DNA of 64,000 nt from Streptomyces guryensis (lineage in GTDB: Bacteria; Actinomycetota; Actinomycetes; Streptomycetales; Streptomycetaceae): contig NZ_JAJSBI010000030.1 in NCBI RefSeq assembly GCF_021261325.1, positions 1 through 64,000 of the forward strand, read 5' to 3'. Below are positions 50,905 through 59,587 of this stretch, piece after piece (the stretch's first letter is position 1; every line of letters starts with the position of its first letter). The translations under genes and the position numbers were made by a program. The notes under the pieces were generated by a model. It searched no databases, was not told where the DNA came from, and saw only the letters and a list, made by a program, of their open reading frames with translations.

Positions 50905-51072
50905 ATGCAGCTGTTGAGGTGCCCGTTGTCCCTGCGCCCCCGTTCCGGTGAGCAAGTCCCGCCGTTGACTGCGCAGGTTGCGCGGGCGAGCAACCCGGGT
51001 GGTACGGCGGCGATATGGGTGCGTGACCGGCTGGACGGGCTGTGGTGCGACGAGGACTTTGCCGTGTCTGAC
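50905..51072 (+). pseudogene. IS1182-type transposase N-terminal relic
   Basis: SLRPRSGEQVPPLTAQVARA, SNPGGTAAIWVRDRLDGLW and CDEDFAV match the start of IS1182/IS5-like transposases of Streptomyces; the DDE core is missing. It ends near the PEBP gene. Confidence 0.5.
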
Positions 51073-51149
51073 CGGCGGCGCACGGCGCGCGGCCCCAGAA
51101 CTCAGCGGGGCTGCGGGGCGCCGTGCCGCAGGCCGTCGTAAAGGAGGGG

Positions 51150-51722
51150 TCAGCGTTCCACGGTGCCGACGAGCCGGCCGCGGGCGAGGACAGGCGCAGT
51201 GATGGAGGGCAGAAGGACGCTGGGCCTTGCGCTGTCCAGTGCGGTCTTGCCCGCGGTCGCGCCCAGTGGGGTGGCAAGGGCGAAGAGTTGGAAGGTGTAG
51301 TGGTGGGGGCCGTGGCCCTTGATGGGTGCGGGTCCTTGGTATCCGCGTCCGATGACGGAGCGCAGTATCGTGACGCCGGGGGCTGGCTCTTTCGCGGCGA
51401 GGGCACCGGGGGCGAGGGAGCGTACGTCGGGGTCGATCAGGACGACGCAGTGGACCGCGGGCTTGGGGGTGGGGACGTCGGTGTCCTCGACGACCAGCAG
51501 GAACTGAGCGGTGCCGGTCGGCGGTGGATTCCAGGCGAGGTGGGGGGAGATGTTCCGGCCGCCTGCGTTCTTGGCGTGGTGCTCCGGCGGCATCGTGCCG
51601 AGGTGGTCGAAGCTGCGGCTGCTGAGGTCCAGTAGTTCGGGCCCGTGGAGGTTCGGGCGATTCCACGCGGCGTGGGCATCGCCTGACCTGCGGTTCTTCA
51701 GAAGTCGGCCGAGGATGGGCAT
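51150..51722 (-). CDS. YbhB/YbcL-type PEBP-family protein (Raf kinase inhibitor-like)
   Basis: The 190-residue protein has the PEBP landmarks: NISPHLAWNPPPTGTAQFLL (PxxW and binding pocket), DTDVPTPKPAVHCVVL and the central GPAPIKGHGPHHYTFQLFAL, with the His-Tyr loop. Bacterial members bind phospholipid or small ligands and have no known catalysis. The ATG at 51722 precedes a non-conserved 30-residue basic leader. It lies 172 bp past the MFS gene, on the same strand, with a hairpin between. Confidence 0.85.
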   Translation of the reverse strand: MPILGRLLKNRRSGDAHAAWNRPNLHGPELLDLSSRSFDHLGTMPPEHHAKNAGGRNISPHLAWNPPPTGTAQFLLVVEDTDVPTPKPAVHCVVLIDPDVRSLAPGALAAKEPAPGVTILRSVIGRGYQGPAPIKGHGPHHYTFQLFALATPLGATAGKTALDSARPSVLLPSITAPVLARGRLVGTVER

Positions 51723-51840
51723 GGTGGTGCTCCCAGCATGTCGGGGGTCTCATCGTGGGTTGCGGTTTCGCCGCGTTGAGGAAGACGCGGTTCGGTGTGG
51801 TGGCGTGTCTCGGTGTCCGTGCCGGTGCTGGTGGGGTCGA

Positions 51841-51872
51841 CGTGTGTGGCGTGGGTGCGGACGCCACACACG
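51841..51872. terminator. Perfect 12-bp hairpin after the MFS gene
   Basis: CGTGTGTGGCGT and ACGCCACACACG enclose an 8-base loop, 22 bp past the MFS stop. It separates the MarR-MFS unit from the PEBP gene. Confidence 0.65.
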
Positions 51873-51894
51873 TCGCCTGTCCCTCACTGGCACG

Positions 51895-53343
51895 TCAGAC
51901 GGTCTGAGGTAGTTTGGTGGTTTCTGGCTTCCTGGGCGCTTCCGTCGGGGTGCGGCCTGGCAGCAGCAGGCTCAGGACGAGTGAGAGAGCTGTGAAGCCG
52001 GCTGCCCACCAGAACGCCTGGTCGAAGGCGTGGGCTGCCTGGGCCGCCGACCCCGTGTGGTGGCGCAGGGCGATGTCCAGGATGACGGCGAGCACGGCGA
52101 CACCGAAGGACCCGCCGATCTGCTGGGTGATGCGGGTGATGATGCCGGCGTGCGGTATCTGCTCGCGCCGCAGGCCGACGAACGCGGCGGCTTGCAGGGG
52201 GATGGATACGGCGGCGAGGCCGAAGCCGCGGACCACCAGCACCGCCATCAGGAGCCACCTGTTCGTCGTGGTCGTGGCCAGGGCCAAGGGCACGGTGGAC
52301 AGTCCCACGATGGCGAATCCGGCGCAGGCGACCCACCTGGCCCCGAACTTGTCGCTGAGTCCGCCGGCCAGCGGGCGGCTCAGGAGCGCGCCGAGGCCCA
52401 GTGGTGCGACCAGCAGGCCTGCTTGGAGCGCGTCGGCTCCGCGCACCTGCTGCCAGTACAGCGGCAGCAGCGCCATGCTGCCGTAGAGCGCGGCCCCCGA
52501 CAGGAACATCGACGCGGACGCTGGGGCGAGCGGGCGGTGCGCAAGCAGCCGGACGTCGACCAGGGCGTCGCCGGAACGACGGATCGAATACAGGGCGAAG
52601 AGCAGCAGCAGGAGGGCGCCGGCCAGCAGCGGGGCGAACGAGTCCGTTCGGCCGAAGCCGCCGCCCCTCGCGGAGTTGGCCATTCCGAACAGGAACGCGA
52701 CCAGGCTGGGTGAGAGCAGCAGCCAGCCGAGGGTGTCGAAGCGCGGCCGCGCGTCGGTGGTGTCCGGGTCCAGCATCCGCCAGGCGAGGACGAATCCGAC
52801 TGCACAGAAGGGGACGTTCACCCAGAACAGCCACCGCCAGTCGAGCCAGTTCAACAGGACGCCGCCGATCACCGGGCCCGCGATCGGCCCTACCACGAAC
52901 GGCAGGGTGACGATCGACATCGTGCGCCCCAGCGCCTTACCCGCCGCCGCCTGCATGATCAGTGTTGAGAACAGAGGGAGCATGAGTCCCCCGCCGAGCC
53001 CCTCGACGATCCGGAAGACGATGAGGCTCCCGGCGTTCCAGGCCAGACTGCACAGGACCGAGCCGACCAGGAACACGGCCAGCGCGAACATCCACACCCG
53101 CCTACCGCCGAAGCGGGACTGTGCCCAGCCCGCCAGCGGGATGGACACGCCGAGCGCCAGTAGGTAGCCGGTGCTCACCCACTGGATCGTGGAGATCGGC
53201 ACGTGCAGCTCCTGCGAGAGGGTCTGCAGCGCGACGCTGACGATCGTGGTGTCGAACACCACGGCCAACGAGCCCACAATGAGCGCGACGGCGACTTTCA
53301 TGACTTTCGGATCGATGCGATCCCCTGCGGTTGCCTTGGTCAC
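51895..53343 (-). CDS. DHA2-type MFS multidrug exporter, 14-TM
   Basis: The 482-residue protein has about 14 helices, with the DHA2 motifs VVFDTTIVSVALQTLS in helix 1, WVSTGYLLALGVSIPLAGW and motif C-like GPIAGPVIGGVLL in helix 5. It exports hydrophobic or cationic compounds by proton antiport. A GTG at 53343 (MTKATAGDRIDP) with purine-rich sequence upstream is favoured; an ATG at 53421 would add 26 atypical residues. It follows a MarR gene by 89 bp on the same strand, a typical self-regulated resistance pair. Confidence 0.9.
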   Translation of the reverse strand: MTKATAGDRIDPKVMKVAVALIVGSLAVVFDTTIVSVALQTLSQELHVPISTIQWVSTGYLLALGVSIPLAGWAQSRFGGRRVWMFALAVFLVGSVLCSLAWNAGSLIVFRIVEGLGGGLMLPLFSTLIMQAAAGKALGRTMSIVTLPFVVGPIAGPVIGGVLLNWLDWRWLFWVNVPFCAVGFVLAWRMLDPDTTDARPRFDTLGWLLLSPSLVAFLFGMANSARGGGFGRTDSFAPLLAGALLLLLFALYSIRRSGDALVDVRLLAHRPLAPASASMFLSGAALYGSMALLPLYWQQVRGADALQAGLLVAPLGLGALLSRPLAGGLSDKFGARWVACAGFAIVGLSTVPLALATTTTNRWLLMAVLVVRGFGLAAVSIPLQAAAFVGLRREQIPHAGIITRITQQIGGSFGVAVLAVILDIALRHHTGSAAQAAHAFDQAFWWAAGFTALSLVLSLLLPGRTPTEAPRKPETTKLPQTV

Positions 53344-53432
53344 GGCGGCCCCTGCCTCTCCTTCTCGCGCTGGGACTGGATGCCAGTCCTGGAAGAGCGC
53401 GGCGACCGCCCCGCTTCCCATTCGGTCGGGGA

Positions 53433-53870
53433 TCAGATCCTTTGTGCCAGCCGATCGAGCAGTGGCGCGGCCACCGCGAGCTGTTCCAGCTCCCGCGGCG
53501 TGAAGCCGTCCGCAAGGGCCTGCGCGACCTGCTCGGTGCGGGAACTGCGCTTGTCCGCCAGCGCCTGTCGACCTGCGTCGGTCAGCGCTAGCAGTACGCG
53601 CCTGCCGTCCCGCGGATCGGCGCCGCGCTCGACCAGTCCGCGCGCTCGGAGACCGCCGAGCGTGGCCCCCATCGCCTGCGCGGTGATCTGCTCCTGCCGG
53701 GCCAGCTCCGCGGACGTTGTCGGGCCGATACGGTCCAGATGGGACAAGGCGACACGCTCGGGCATCGCGAGCTCGCCCTCGACACGCACCTGCCGCACAC
53801 GCCTCAGCAGTGCGCCGACGCCGGCCAGCAGAGCGGTGGCGATCTCACGGGCATCCAGCTCCTCACTCAT
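53433..53870 (-). CDS. MarR-family regulator of the adjacent MFS exporter
   Basis: The 145-residue protein has the MarR winged helix (TSAELARQEQITAQAMGATL, then GLVERGADPRDGRRVLLALT) between helical ends. It precedes the DHA2 exporter on one strand. A 13-bp direct repeat lies immediately before its start codon, so it likely represses its own operon until a drug binds. Confidence 0.88.
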   Translation of the reverse strand: MSEELDAREIATALLAGVGALLRRVRQVRVEGELAMPERVALSHLDRIGPTTSAELARQEQITAQAMGATLGGLRARGLVERGADPRDGRRVLLALTDAGRQALADKRSSRTEQVAQALADGFTPRELEQLAVAAPLLDRLAQRI

Positions 53871-53873
53871 ACA

Positions 53874-53899
53874 ATCAACTTACCTTATCAACCTGCCTT
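53874..53899 (-). promoter_or_regulatory. Tandem 13-bp direct repeat before the MarR gene
   Basis: On the plus strand ATCAACTTACCTT is followed at once by ATCAACCTGCCTT (two differences), starting 3 bases before the ATG codon. The run extends into ataaaa. This AT-rich island likely holds the operator and leader of the MarR-MFS operon. Confidence 0.6.
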
Positions 53900-53990
53900 A
53901 TAAAAATCAGGACGCCACTGCCCCCGCCCTTGGCACTAGAGATTTGCCGGCTCGGCCCGACATGACTGAGGTGGGTCCATCCCGAGGGCC

Positions 53991-54022
53991 GCCTGTCGTC
54001 AAACGATCGTTTGACGACAGGC
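53991..54022. promoter_or_regulatory. 32-bp perfect palindrome upstream of the serine recombinase relic
   Basis: The arms are GCCTGTCGTCAAACGA and its exact complement with no spacer. The half element GTTTGACGACAGG recurs at 54107-54119, 36 bp before the recombinase start. A full site plus a spaced half site is the layout of a resolvase recombination site with regulatory subsites, or of an operator. Confidence 0.75.
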
Positions 54023-54154
54023 AGACGGGGTGTCCGATGACCCCGCGCAATCCGGGGGTTCGAGGCGGCCCGAATCCAATCAGATCCGATGGTGATCGCT
54101 GACAGGGTTTGACGACAGGTAGGGTCCGATCCTCCGTACGGAAGGGGCCCCTCG

Positions 54155-55070
54155 GTGGCGAACCTGGTCTATGAGCGGGTCTCGACCGACCAGCAGTCCA
54201 CAGCCCGGCAGGACCTCGTCCTGGACGAAGCCGGGATCGAGGACCCGGTCGTCTTCGAGGAGGACCCGGGCACCTCCAGCCGCCTCCACCCGCTCCAGCG
54301 CCCGAGGTTCCGCGAACTGCTCACCTACGCGCGGCCGGGCGACACCGTGCACATCTCCGAGATGTTCCGCCTCGTGCGCGGCAACCAGCACATCCTCGAC
54401 GTGCTCGACGTCCTGCACCGCGACCGCCTCGCCCCGCGCATCCACGACGGCGCGTTCTCCGCGATGGACCTGACCGCCCGCCACCCGCGTACCGGCGAGC
54501 TGCTGTTCACGGTGAAGTTCATGATGCAGACCCTCGCCGCCGCCGGCGAACTCCAGCGCGACCTCCAGCTCGAGCTGACGTACGACGGGCTGCGCACGGC
54601 CGAGGCCAAGGGCAGCAAGGGCGGGCGCCGCCCCGCCGTGGCGGCCGCGAAGGCCGATGACGTGCGCACGGCGTACCTGGAAGGCCGCTCGATCGCCGCC
54701 CTCGCCCGCGACCACCGGGTCAGCCGCGGCGCCATCCGTACGGCCGTCGCCGACCTCCTACCCGACCACTCCGCCGCCGAGGAGGCAGCACCCGCCCCGG
54801 AGTTGCCGGTCACCCTCGACATGCCCGGCAAGATCGCCGACTACCTCCGCACCATCGAGCTGGAGCCCGCCGAGCGTCCGTGCTCGACCAGGGGCAACCG
54901 TACGGCGCGGCCAGGGCTACACCCTGCGCGTCAGCGCCGTCCCCGCCGTACACCGCCAGCTCCTCGCCCGCTGCCAGCCGCTCGACGGCGGCCAGGGCGT
55001 CCCCGCAGTCCCGGCCCAGCGCAAGGCCCGCGGCGAGTACGAGAACCGCGTCAGCGCCCTCATGCCCTGA
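54155..55070 (+). pseudogene. Serine recombinase (resolvase family), frameshifted
   Basis: Residues 1-230 from the GTG read a resolvase catalytic domain (LVYERVSTDQQ with the nucleophile Ser9, then EEDPGTSSRLHPLQRPRFRE and LVRGNQHILDVLDVLH). A helix-turn-helix follows (SIAALARDHRVSRGAIRTAV). After LEPAER two single-base losses near 54885 and 54905 shift the frame. The C-terminal part (RRGQGYTLRVSAVPAVHRQL) continues in a third frame to 55070. The original likely had about 300 residues. The N-terminal part could still be made. Confidence 0.7.
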
Positions 55071-55950
55071 CCAAGATCGTTCTCACCGATAACCGCTGTA
55101 CCGATGTTCCCCGAGCCGTGCTCCTGGCCGCAGCCCTCGACAAGCGCCCCATCACCGACATCATGCAGTGGCTCGCCTTCCCCGCCGACCGCACCCCGCT
55201 GGACATCCTGCGCGACCATGGCTTTGCCGCCGTCGCCGCTCAGCTCAAGGGCACCGTCGAAGGGCCGCCCGAGACCCGAGACGGCATCTACGAGACCGCC
55301 CAGCAGTACGCCTCCGCGCTCCTCAATGCGGAAATCGCCGCGTGGGTGACCCCGCAGAAAGACGTCCCGGAATTCCGGCCGGAGCAGTTCGTCACCTCCA
55401 CCGACACGCTGTTCCTGCCCATCAAGGACGGCGGAGGCGGAGCCTCGGCCCTGATCGCCGCGTGCGCGGACTCCGTGATGCGGGCAGCGACCGCGCAGGC
55501 CGAACGCGCAGGCGGACGCCTCGACCCGCCCATGCTCGCGATCCTCGACGAGGCAGCCAACGTGTGCCAAATTTCGGACCTCCCGGATCTGTACTCCCAC
55601 CTCGGCAGCCGCGGGATCATCCCGATCACCATCCTGCGGTCCTACCGCCAGGGCCAGAAGGTCTGGGGAGACGCGGGCATGGACGCCATGTGGTCCGCCT
55701 CGACCGTCAAGGTCATCGGCTCCGGCATCGACGACCCCGACTTCGCGGACAAGCTCAGCCGCTTGATCGGCGACCACGACGTGGAGACCACGTCCACCTC
55801 GCACTCGGAGTCCGGGAAGTCGACCTCGGTCAGCATGCGACAGGAGCCGAGGAAGTGTCCGCGGCGTCCACCCGCGCGTCGCAGGCGATCACCGCCCGAG
55901 CCGTCGCGAAGCACGCACCGACGCAGTCCGACTTCGGGAAGGCCGCGTGA
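55071..55950 (+). pseudogene. VirD4/TraG-type conjugation coupling protein, C-terminal relic
   Basis: With no start codon, the frame gives LDILRDHGFAAVAAQLKGTV, AILDEAANVCQISDLPDLYS (Walker B, LDEAAN) and HLGSRGIIPITILRSYRQGQ, plus IGSGIDDPDFADKLSRLIGD. This matches the TraM-recognition half of VirD4/TraG ATPases of actinobacterial conjugative elements. The first half, with Walker A, is missing, and sense is lost after SVSMRQE (55847). A short tail (SQAITARAVAKHAPTQSDFG) of another protein follows. Confidence 0.65.
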
Positions 55951-56072
55951 GCGACGCCCCGCTGCACCTGGTGGCAGCCGTATGACCTTTTCGGCTTTCG
56001 TACTTCGGTGATGGCGGCACCAGCCAGACCTGGACCCAGAGTTCACGCACCGACACCCCGCCGATCGCCCAG

Positions 56073-56762
56073 CTACTCGGCCCCGACGACCGCGATGTCG
56101 TGCGGCGACCGCGGATCGATTTCGTAGTGGGTGCCGAACTGGCTGCTGAACCCGACCACCCGCACGGTCTGCCCCGGCTTCAGGCCGGAGACGTCGATGC
56201 CCGTTTGCACGTTGACGAAGACCAGCACGGGGCCCGAACCGTCGTCGACAGACAGCTTGTACCCGTAGGGCAGGTCGCTCGTCGGCCCTTGGGTGATCCT
56301 GCCGACGACCTTGACGAGCCGCCCCTCGGTGGCCTCTGCGACCGCGGCGGTGCCGACCCGCTCCGGTTTCACCGCCCGGCCCCCGGGCCGGAGTTCGACG
56401 TCGGAAGGATCGGCCGGCACCAGGGTCAGCAGTCCGGAACTGTCCCGGAGCGTGCCGGTGATGCGTGCGCGCTGACACGGGTACGCATGCACGTCGCTCT
56501 GCAGGCTGACGTAGATGCCGGCGCTCTTGTCCTGGAGGCCGAACCCCTTGTCGCCGAAGCTGGATTCGAAGGCTCCGGAGGGAGTCGTCACCGCGCCCTT
56601 CACGGTGACCACGGTCCCCACCGGCAGGCTGCGGGCCTGGGCGATCGAGACCGTCTTCGTCTGCGGCACGGCAAACGCCGAACCGGCCCCCAGCGCGGGC
56701 GCCGCCATCAGGGCGAGCAGGGGTGCGAAGAGCAGCGTGAGAAGCCGACGAGTCAGGCCCAT
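56073..56762 (-). CDS. Secreted OB-fold protein
   Basis: The 229-residue protein has a signal peptide (MGLTRRLLTLLFAPLLALMA, cleaved near AFA, residue 32), then two OB-fold-like units with TVKGAVTTPSGAFESSFGDK, GFGLQDKSAGIYVSLQ and VGRITQGPTSDLPYGYKLSV. The pattern matches the nucleic-acid-binding OB domain found in exported nucleases, here alone. The ATG at 56762 places the signal peptide at the start. It may bind DNA or a sugar polymer outside the cell; function is not known. Confidence 0.75.
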   Translation of the reverse strand: MGLTRRLLTLLFAPLLALMAAPALGAGSAFAVPQTKTVSIAQARSLPVGTVVTVKGAVTTPSGAFESSFGDKGFGLQDKSAGIYVSLQSDVHAYPCQRARITGTLRDSSGLLTLVPADPSDVELRPGGRAVKPERVGTAAVAEATEGRLVKVVGRITQGPTSDLPYGYKLSVDDGSGPVLVFVNVQTGIDVSGLKPGQTVRVVGFSSQFGTHYEIDPRSPHDIAVVGAE

Positions 56763-56864
56763 GAACGCACGGTCCTTTCCGAAAACTGACAACAGCCGTC
56801 GAACGATCCTACGAGTCCTGAGAGACAGGCGAGGCGCCCGTGGCCCATCCCAGGTCACTCCACA

Positions 56865-57115
56865 CCGGACGGCAAGGTCACGTTCCCGCCGAACGCACCA
56901 CGGTTGTCGGCCCGTACCTCCTGACTCACCGTGATGTCCCCGCCTTCGAAGGGCACAAGGAAGGTGAACGCGTACCGGTGTACCGGCGTACCGCGACCCG
57001 GTACTCCTGCGCCCCGCCGACCAGATCCCATGTCTCGCTGAAGCTCTTGAGCGCGATCCGACCGTCGGTCGCCGTCACCCCAGCCTTGCGCAACTGAGCC
57101 AGCGTGGGCATCCGG
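56865..57115 (-). pseudogene. Unrecognised frameshifted relic
   Basis: Minus-strand frames read PTLAQLRKAGVTATDGRIAL, KSFSETWDLVGGAQEYRVAV and then in another frame YAFTFLVPFEGGDITVSQEV and RADNRGAFGGNVTLPSG. It looks like a C-terminal piece of one secreted protein with a frameshift near 56990. No family is recognised. Confidence 0.35.
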
Positions 57116-57149
57116 ACGCGCTGACGTGAAGTACTGGTAGCGCAGTACG

Positions 57150-57466
57150 GCAGTCGGCGGCGGACGCATCTCAACCGCCGTCCTGCGCGATGCCGCACAC
57201 TGGGACGACGTGGTCACCAAGCTCGGCTACGGGCACCCGCGCCGCCACGACCTCCGGCACACCGGACTGACGTGGTCCGCCGACACGGGCGTGCAGGTAC
57301 ACGTCCTGCGCAGGATCGCCGACCACGGCTCCCTGACCACCACCACAGCGCTAACCTGCACCCCGACGTAGGCAAGATCACGACCGCCGGGGCGGCGCTC
57401 TCCGCACACCTCAGCGTGCTGCGCGCACCTCGCTCACTGCCGAGCCCGATCGCCGTGACCCGCTGA
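57150..57466 (+). pseudogene. Tyrosine integrase C-terminal relic
   Basis: The frame reads LRDAAHWDDVVTKLGYGHPR, RHDLRHTGLTWSADTGVQVH and VLRRIADHGSLTTTT: the RHxLRH box and the late H/G box of phage-type integrases. A frameshift near 57350 precedes LHPDVGKITTAGAALSAHLS, where the active Tyr would lie. N-terminal domains are gone. It ends about 100 bp from the tRNA attachment site, as the element's own integrase should. Confidence 0.7.
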
Positions 57467-57512
57467 CCTGGGTCAAGGACGCCGGTCCCCAACTGGTCCC
57501 CAAGAATGATCA

Positions 57513-57545
57513 AGGGCCGGTTTCGGATGCTCCGAAACCGGCCCT
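57513..57545. terminator. Perfect 15-bp hairpin past tRNA-Pro
   Basis: AGGGCCGGTTTCGGA and its complement enclose only three bases (tgc), 19 bp past the tRNA 3' end on the minus strand. It restores tRNA termination inside the inserted element. Confidence 0.7.
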
Positions 57546-57563
57546 GACCCGCGACCGTCTCCA

Positions 57564-57638
<75 letters not shown>

Positions 57639-57737
57639 GTGCGCTTCCCGCGGTGAACCGCGTGATCGCGCGGACAGCACTTTACCCCACGTGCGGGGTG
57701 GCACCGAAGCGGGCGGGGGCGCGCGACAATCGGGCGT

Positions 57738-58280
57738 ATGGGCAGTACGGAACGCAGGGGCAGCGCGTCGTCGGGCCAGGTGGCCGGGGCGCGGGACCGG
57801 GACGGTGAAGGTCGGGCACGCAACGCGCGGCCGCGGGACGGGCTCGGACGGCCGCTGCCGTACGACGCGGACGGGGTGGCCCGGCAGCCCGAGGGCGTGG
57901 TGCGTGCCCCGGAGCAGAGTGTCGCCGAGGCGCAGGAGCTGCTGGACGCCGGTAAGCCCTTCCATGCGCATGAGGTGTTCGAGGATGCGTGGAAGTCGGG
58001 GCCGGAGGAGGAGCGGGAGCTGTGGCGGGGTCTGGCCCAGGTCGCCGTGGGGCTCACCCATGCCGCCCGGGGGAACGTCACCGGCGGCGCCCGGCTGCTG
58101 CGGCGGGGCGCCGGGGCCATGGAGCAGTGGGCGACGGAATCGGGGCGGCAGCGGCCGTACGGGATGGATCTGGTGGGCTTGATCGGCTGGGGGCGTGAGC
58201 TGGCGGACGACGTGGAGGGCGGGGGCGGGGCCGTCGATGCCGGGGCCCGGGCGCCGCGGCTGCGCGGGCGGACGCCGTAG
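57738..58280 (+). CDS. DUF309-family protein
   Basis: The 180-residue protein has the DUF309 helical core: LLDAGKPFHAHEVFEDAWKS (HExxE-like metal motif) and LWRGLAQVAVGLTHAARGN. The N-terminal 55 residues and C-terminal 30 are disordered. Function is unknown; DUF309 proteins are widespread in actinobacteria. The start ATG at 57738 lacks a strong ribosome site. Confidence 0.85.
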   Translation: MGSTERRGSASSGQVAGARDRDGEGRARNARPRDGLGRPLPYDADGVARQPEGVVRAPEQSVAEAQELLDAGKPFHAHEVFEDAWKSGPEEERELWRGLAQVAVGLTHAARGNVTGGARLLRRGAGAMEQWATESGRQRPYGMDLVGLIGWGRELADDVEGGGGAVDAGARAPRLRGRTP

Positions 58281-58385
58281 ACCTGGTGTTGCACGGGCGG
58301 GCCGCCGTCGGGCATGCGGCCGCCCGTACCCGCTCGGTAGGGACGCGGTGTACGGACTGTCAGTGGTGTGCGGCAGACTCGGGGT

Positions 58386-59159
58386 GTGCGAAAGATTCAT
58401 GTCATCGGTATCGGCGCGGGCGACCCCGACCAGCTCACCCTGCAGGCGGTCAGGGCGCTGCGGAGTACGGACGTGTTCTTCATTCTCGAGAAGGGCGAGG
58501 TGAAGGACGACCTCACCCGCCTGCGCCGGGACATGCTCGACGCACACATACCGGCCGGGGCGTCGTACCGGGTGGTCGAGGCGCGGGACCCGGAGCGGGA
58601 CCGTAAGGCGGGTGGTGCGGCCTACTCCCCCGCCGTCGGTGACTGGCGCACGGCCCGCGCCGACATCTACGAGCGGCTGATCGCCGAGGAACTGGGCGAG
58701 GACGAGAGCGGCGCGTTCCTGGTGTGGGGAGACCCGGCGTTGTACGACAGCACGATCGGGATTCTGGAGGAGGTGCGGGATCGGGGTGCCGTCGAGTTCG
58801 AGTACGACGTGGTGCCCGGCATCAGCAGTGTCTCCGCGCTCGTCGCCCGGCATCGTACGGGGCTGAACCGGGTGGCCCGGCCGGTCCAGATCACCACCGG
58901 GCGGCGGCTCGCCGAGGGCTTCCCGGAGGGCGTGGACGACGTGGTCGTGATGCTGGACGCCCACCAGACCTTCCGCCAATACGCCGACGAGGACATCGAC
59001 ATCTACTGGGGCGCGTACATCGGTACCCCGGACGAGATCCTCGCCTCCGGGCCGATCGGTGAGGCCGCGCCGCGGATCGAGCGGCTGCGGGCCGAGGCCC
59101 GGGAGCGCAAGGGGTGGATCATGGATACGTACCTGCTGCGCCGCAACCCCGGGGAGTGA
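58386..59159 (+). CDS. cobF: Precorrin-6A synthase (deacetylating)
   Basis: The 257-residue tetrapyrrole methylase shows VIGIGAGDPDQLTLQAVRAL at the start, LVWGDPALYDSTIGIL (SAM site), VVPGISSVSALVARH and the CobF-typical region around VMLDAHQTF. It methylates C-1 of precorrin-5 with loss of acetate in the aerobic cobalamin route. The GTG at 58386 gives the standard MRKIHVIGIG start. cobK follows nearby on the opposite strand. Confidence 0.92.
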   Translation: MRKIHVIGIGAGDPDQLTLQAVRALRSTDVFFILEKGEVKDDLTRLRRDMLDAHIPAGASYRVVEARDPERDRKAGGAAYSPAVGDWRTARADIYERLIAEELGEDESGAFLVWGDPALYDSTIGILEEVRDRGAVEFEYDVVPGISSVSALVARHRTGLNRVARPVQITTGRRLAEGFPEGVDDVVVMLDAHQTFRQYADEDIDIYWGAYIGTPDEILASGPIGEAAPRIERLRAEARERKGWIMDTYLLRRNPGE

Positions 59160-59256
59160 CCGGCGGGAGCCGTGGCAACTGCGCCACCGGGCCGGACCGG
59201 TGCCACATGCGGCGGTAGCCACTCAGAGCAGCGCCCGGCCCGGACGGCGGGCGCCC

Positions 59257-59587
59257 GGGGCCGGACCTACCCGGAACGGCGTCTGGTCTGCCGCTCCTGC
59301 GGCCGCATCGGCATCGGCCCGCGCGATGCGGCGGTCCGGCCAGAGATGCTGCCGGCCGACCACGGCCCTGTGGCTGCGGGTGGAGACCAGGCACGGTGAG
59401 CTGTGGGCGTACAACCTCGAACACCTCGACCTGATCAGGCGGTTCGTCGCCACCGAGCTGCGGGAGCGGGCGCCCTGGTACGACATCGGGCAGAGGATGA
59501 CGCTCGTCGCGAGGCTGCCCGCCTGGATCGAGAGCGCCGAGAACCGCGGCGAGGTACCGCGCGCGATCGACCGGCTGCGAGCGTCGG
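59257..59587 (+). pseudogene. Unrecognised, probably frameshifted small protein
   Basis: One frame reads a zinc-ribbon-like LVCRSCGRIG, the next LWLRVETRHGELWAYNLEHL, DLIRRFVATELRERAPWYDI and ARLPAWIESAENRGEVPRAI. Joined they resemble a conserved actinobacterial small protein with an N-terminal Cys pair, but one frame change is needed near 59365. It ends against the cobK stop on the other strand. Confidence 0.35.

Noticed and set aside
54155..56011. A 618-residue recombinase-coupling protein fusion
   Set aside because: The resolvase C-terminus continues in other frames and the second family lacks its first half, so the long frame is accidental.
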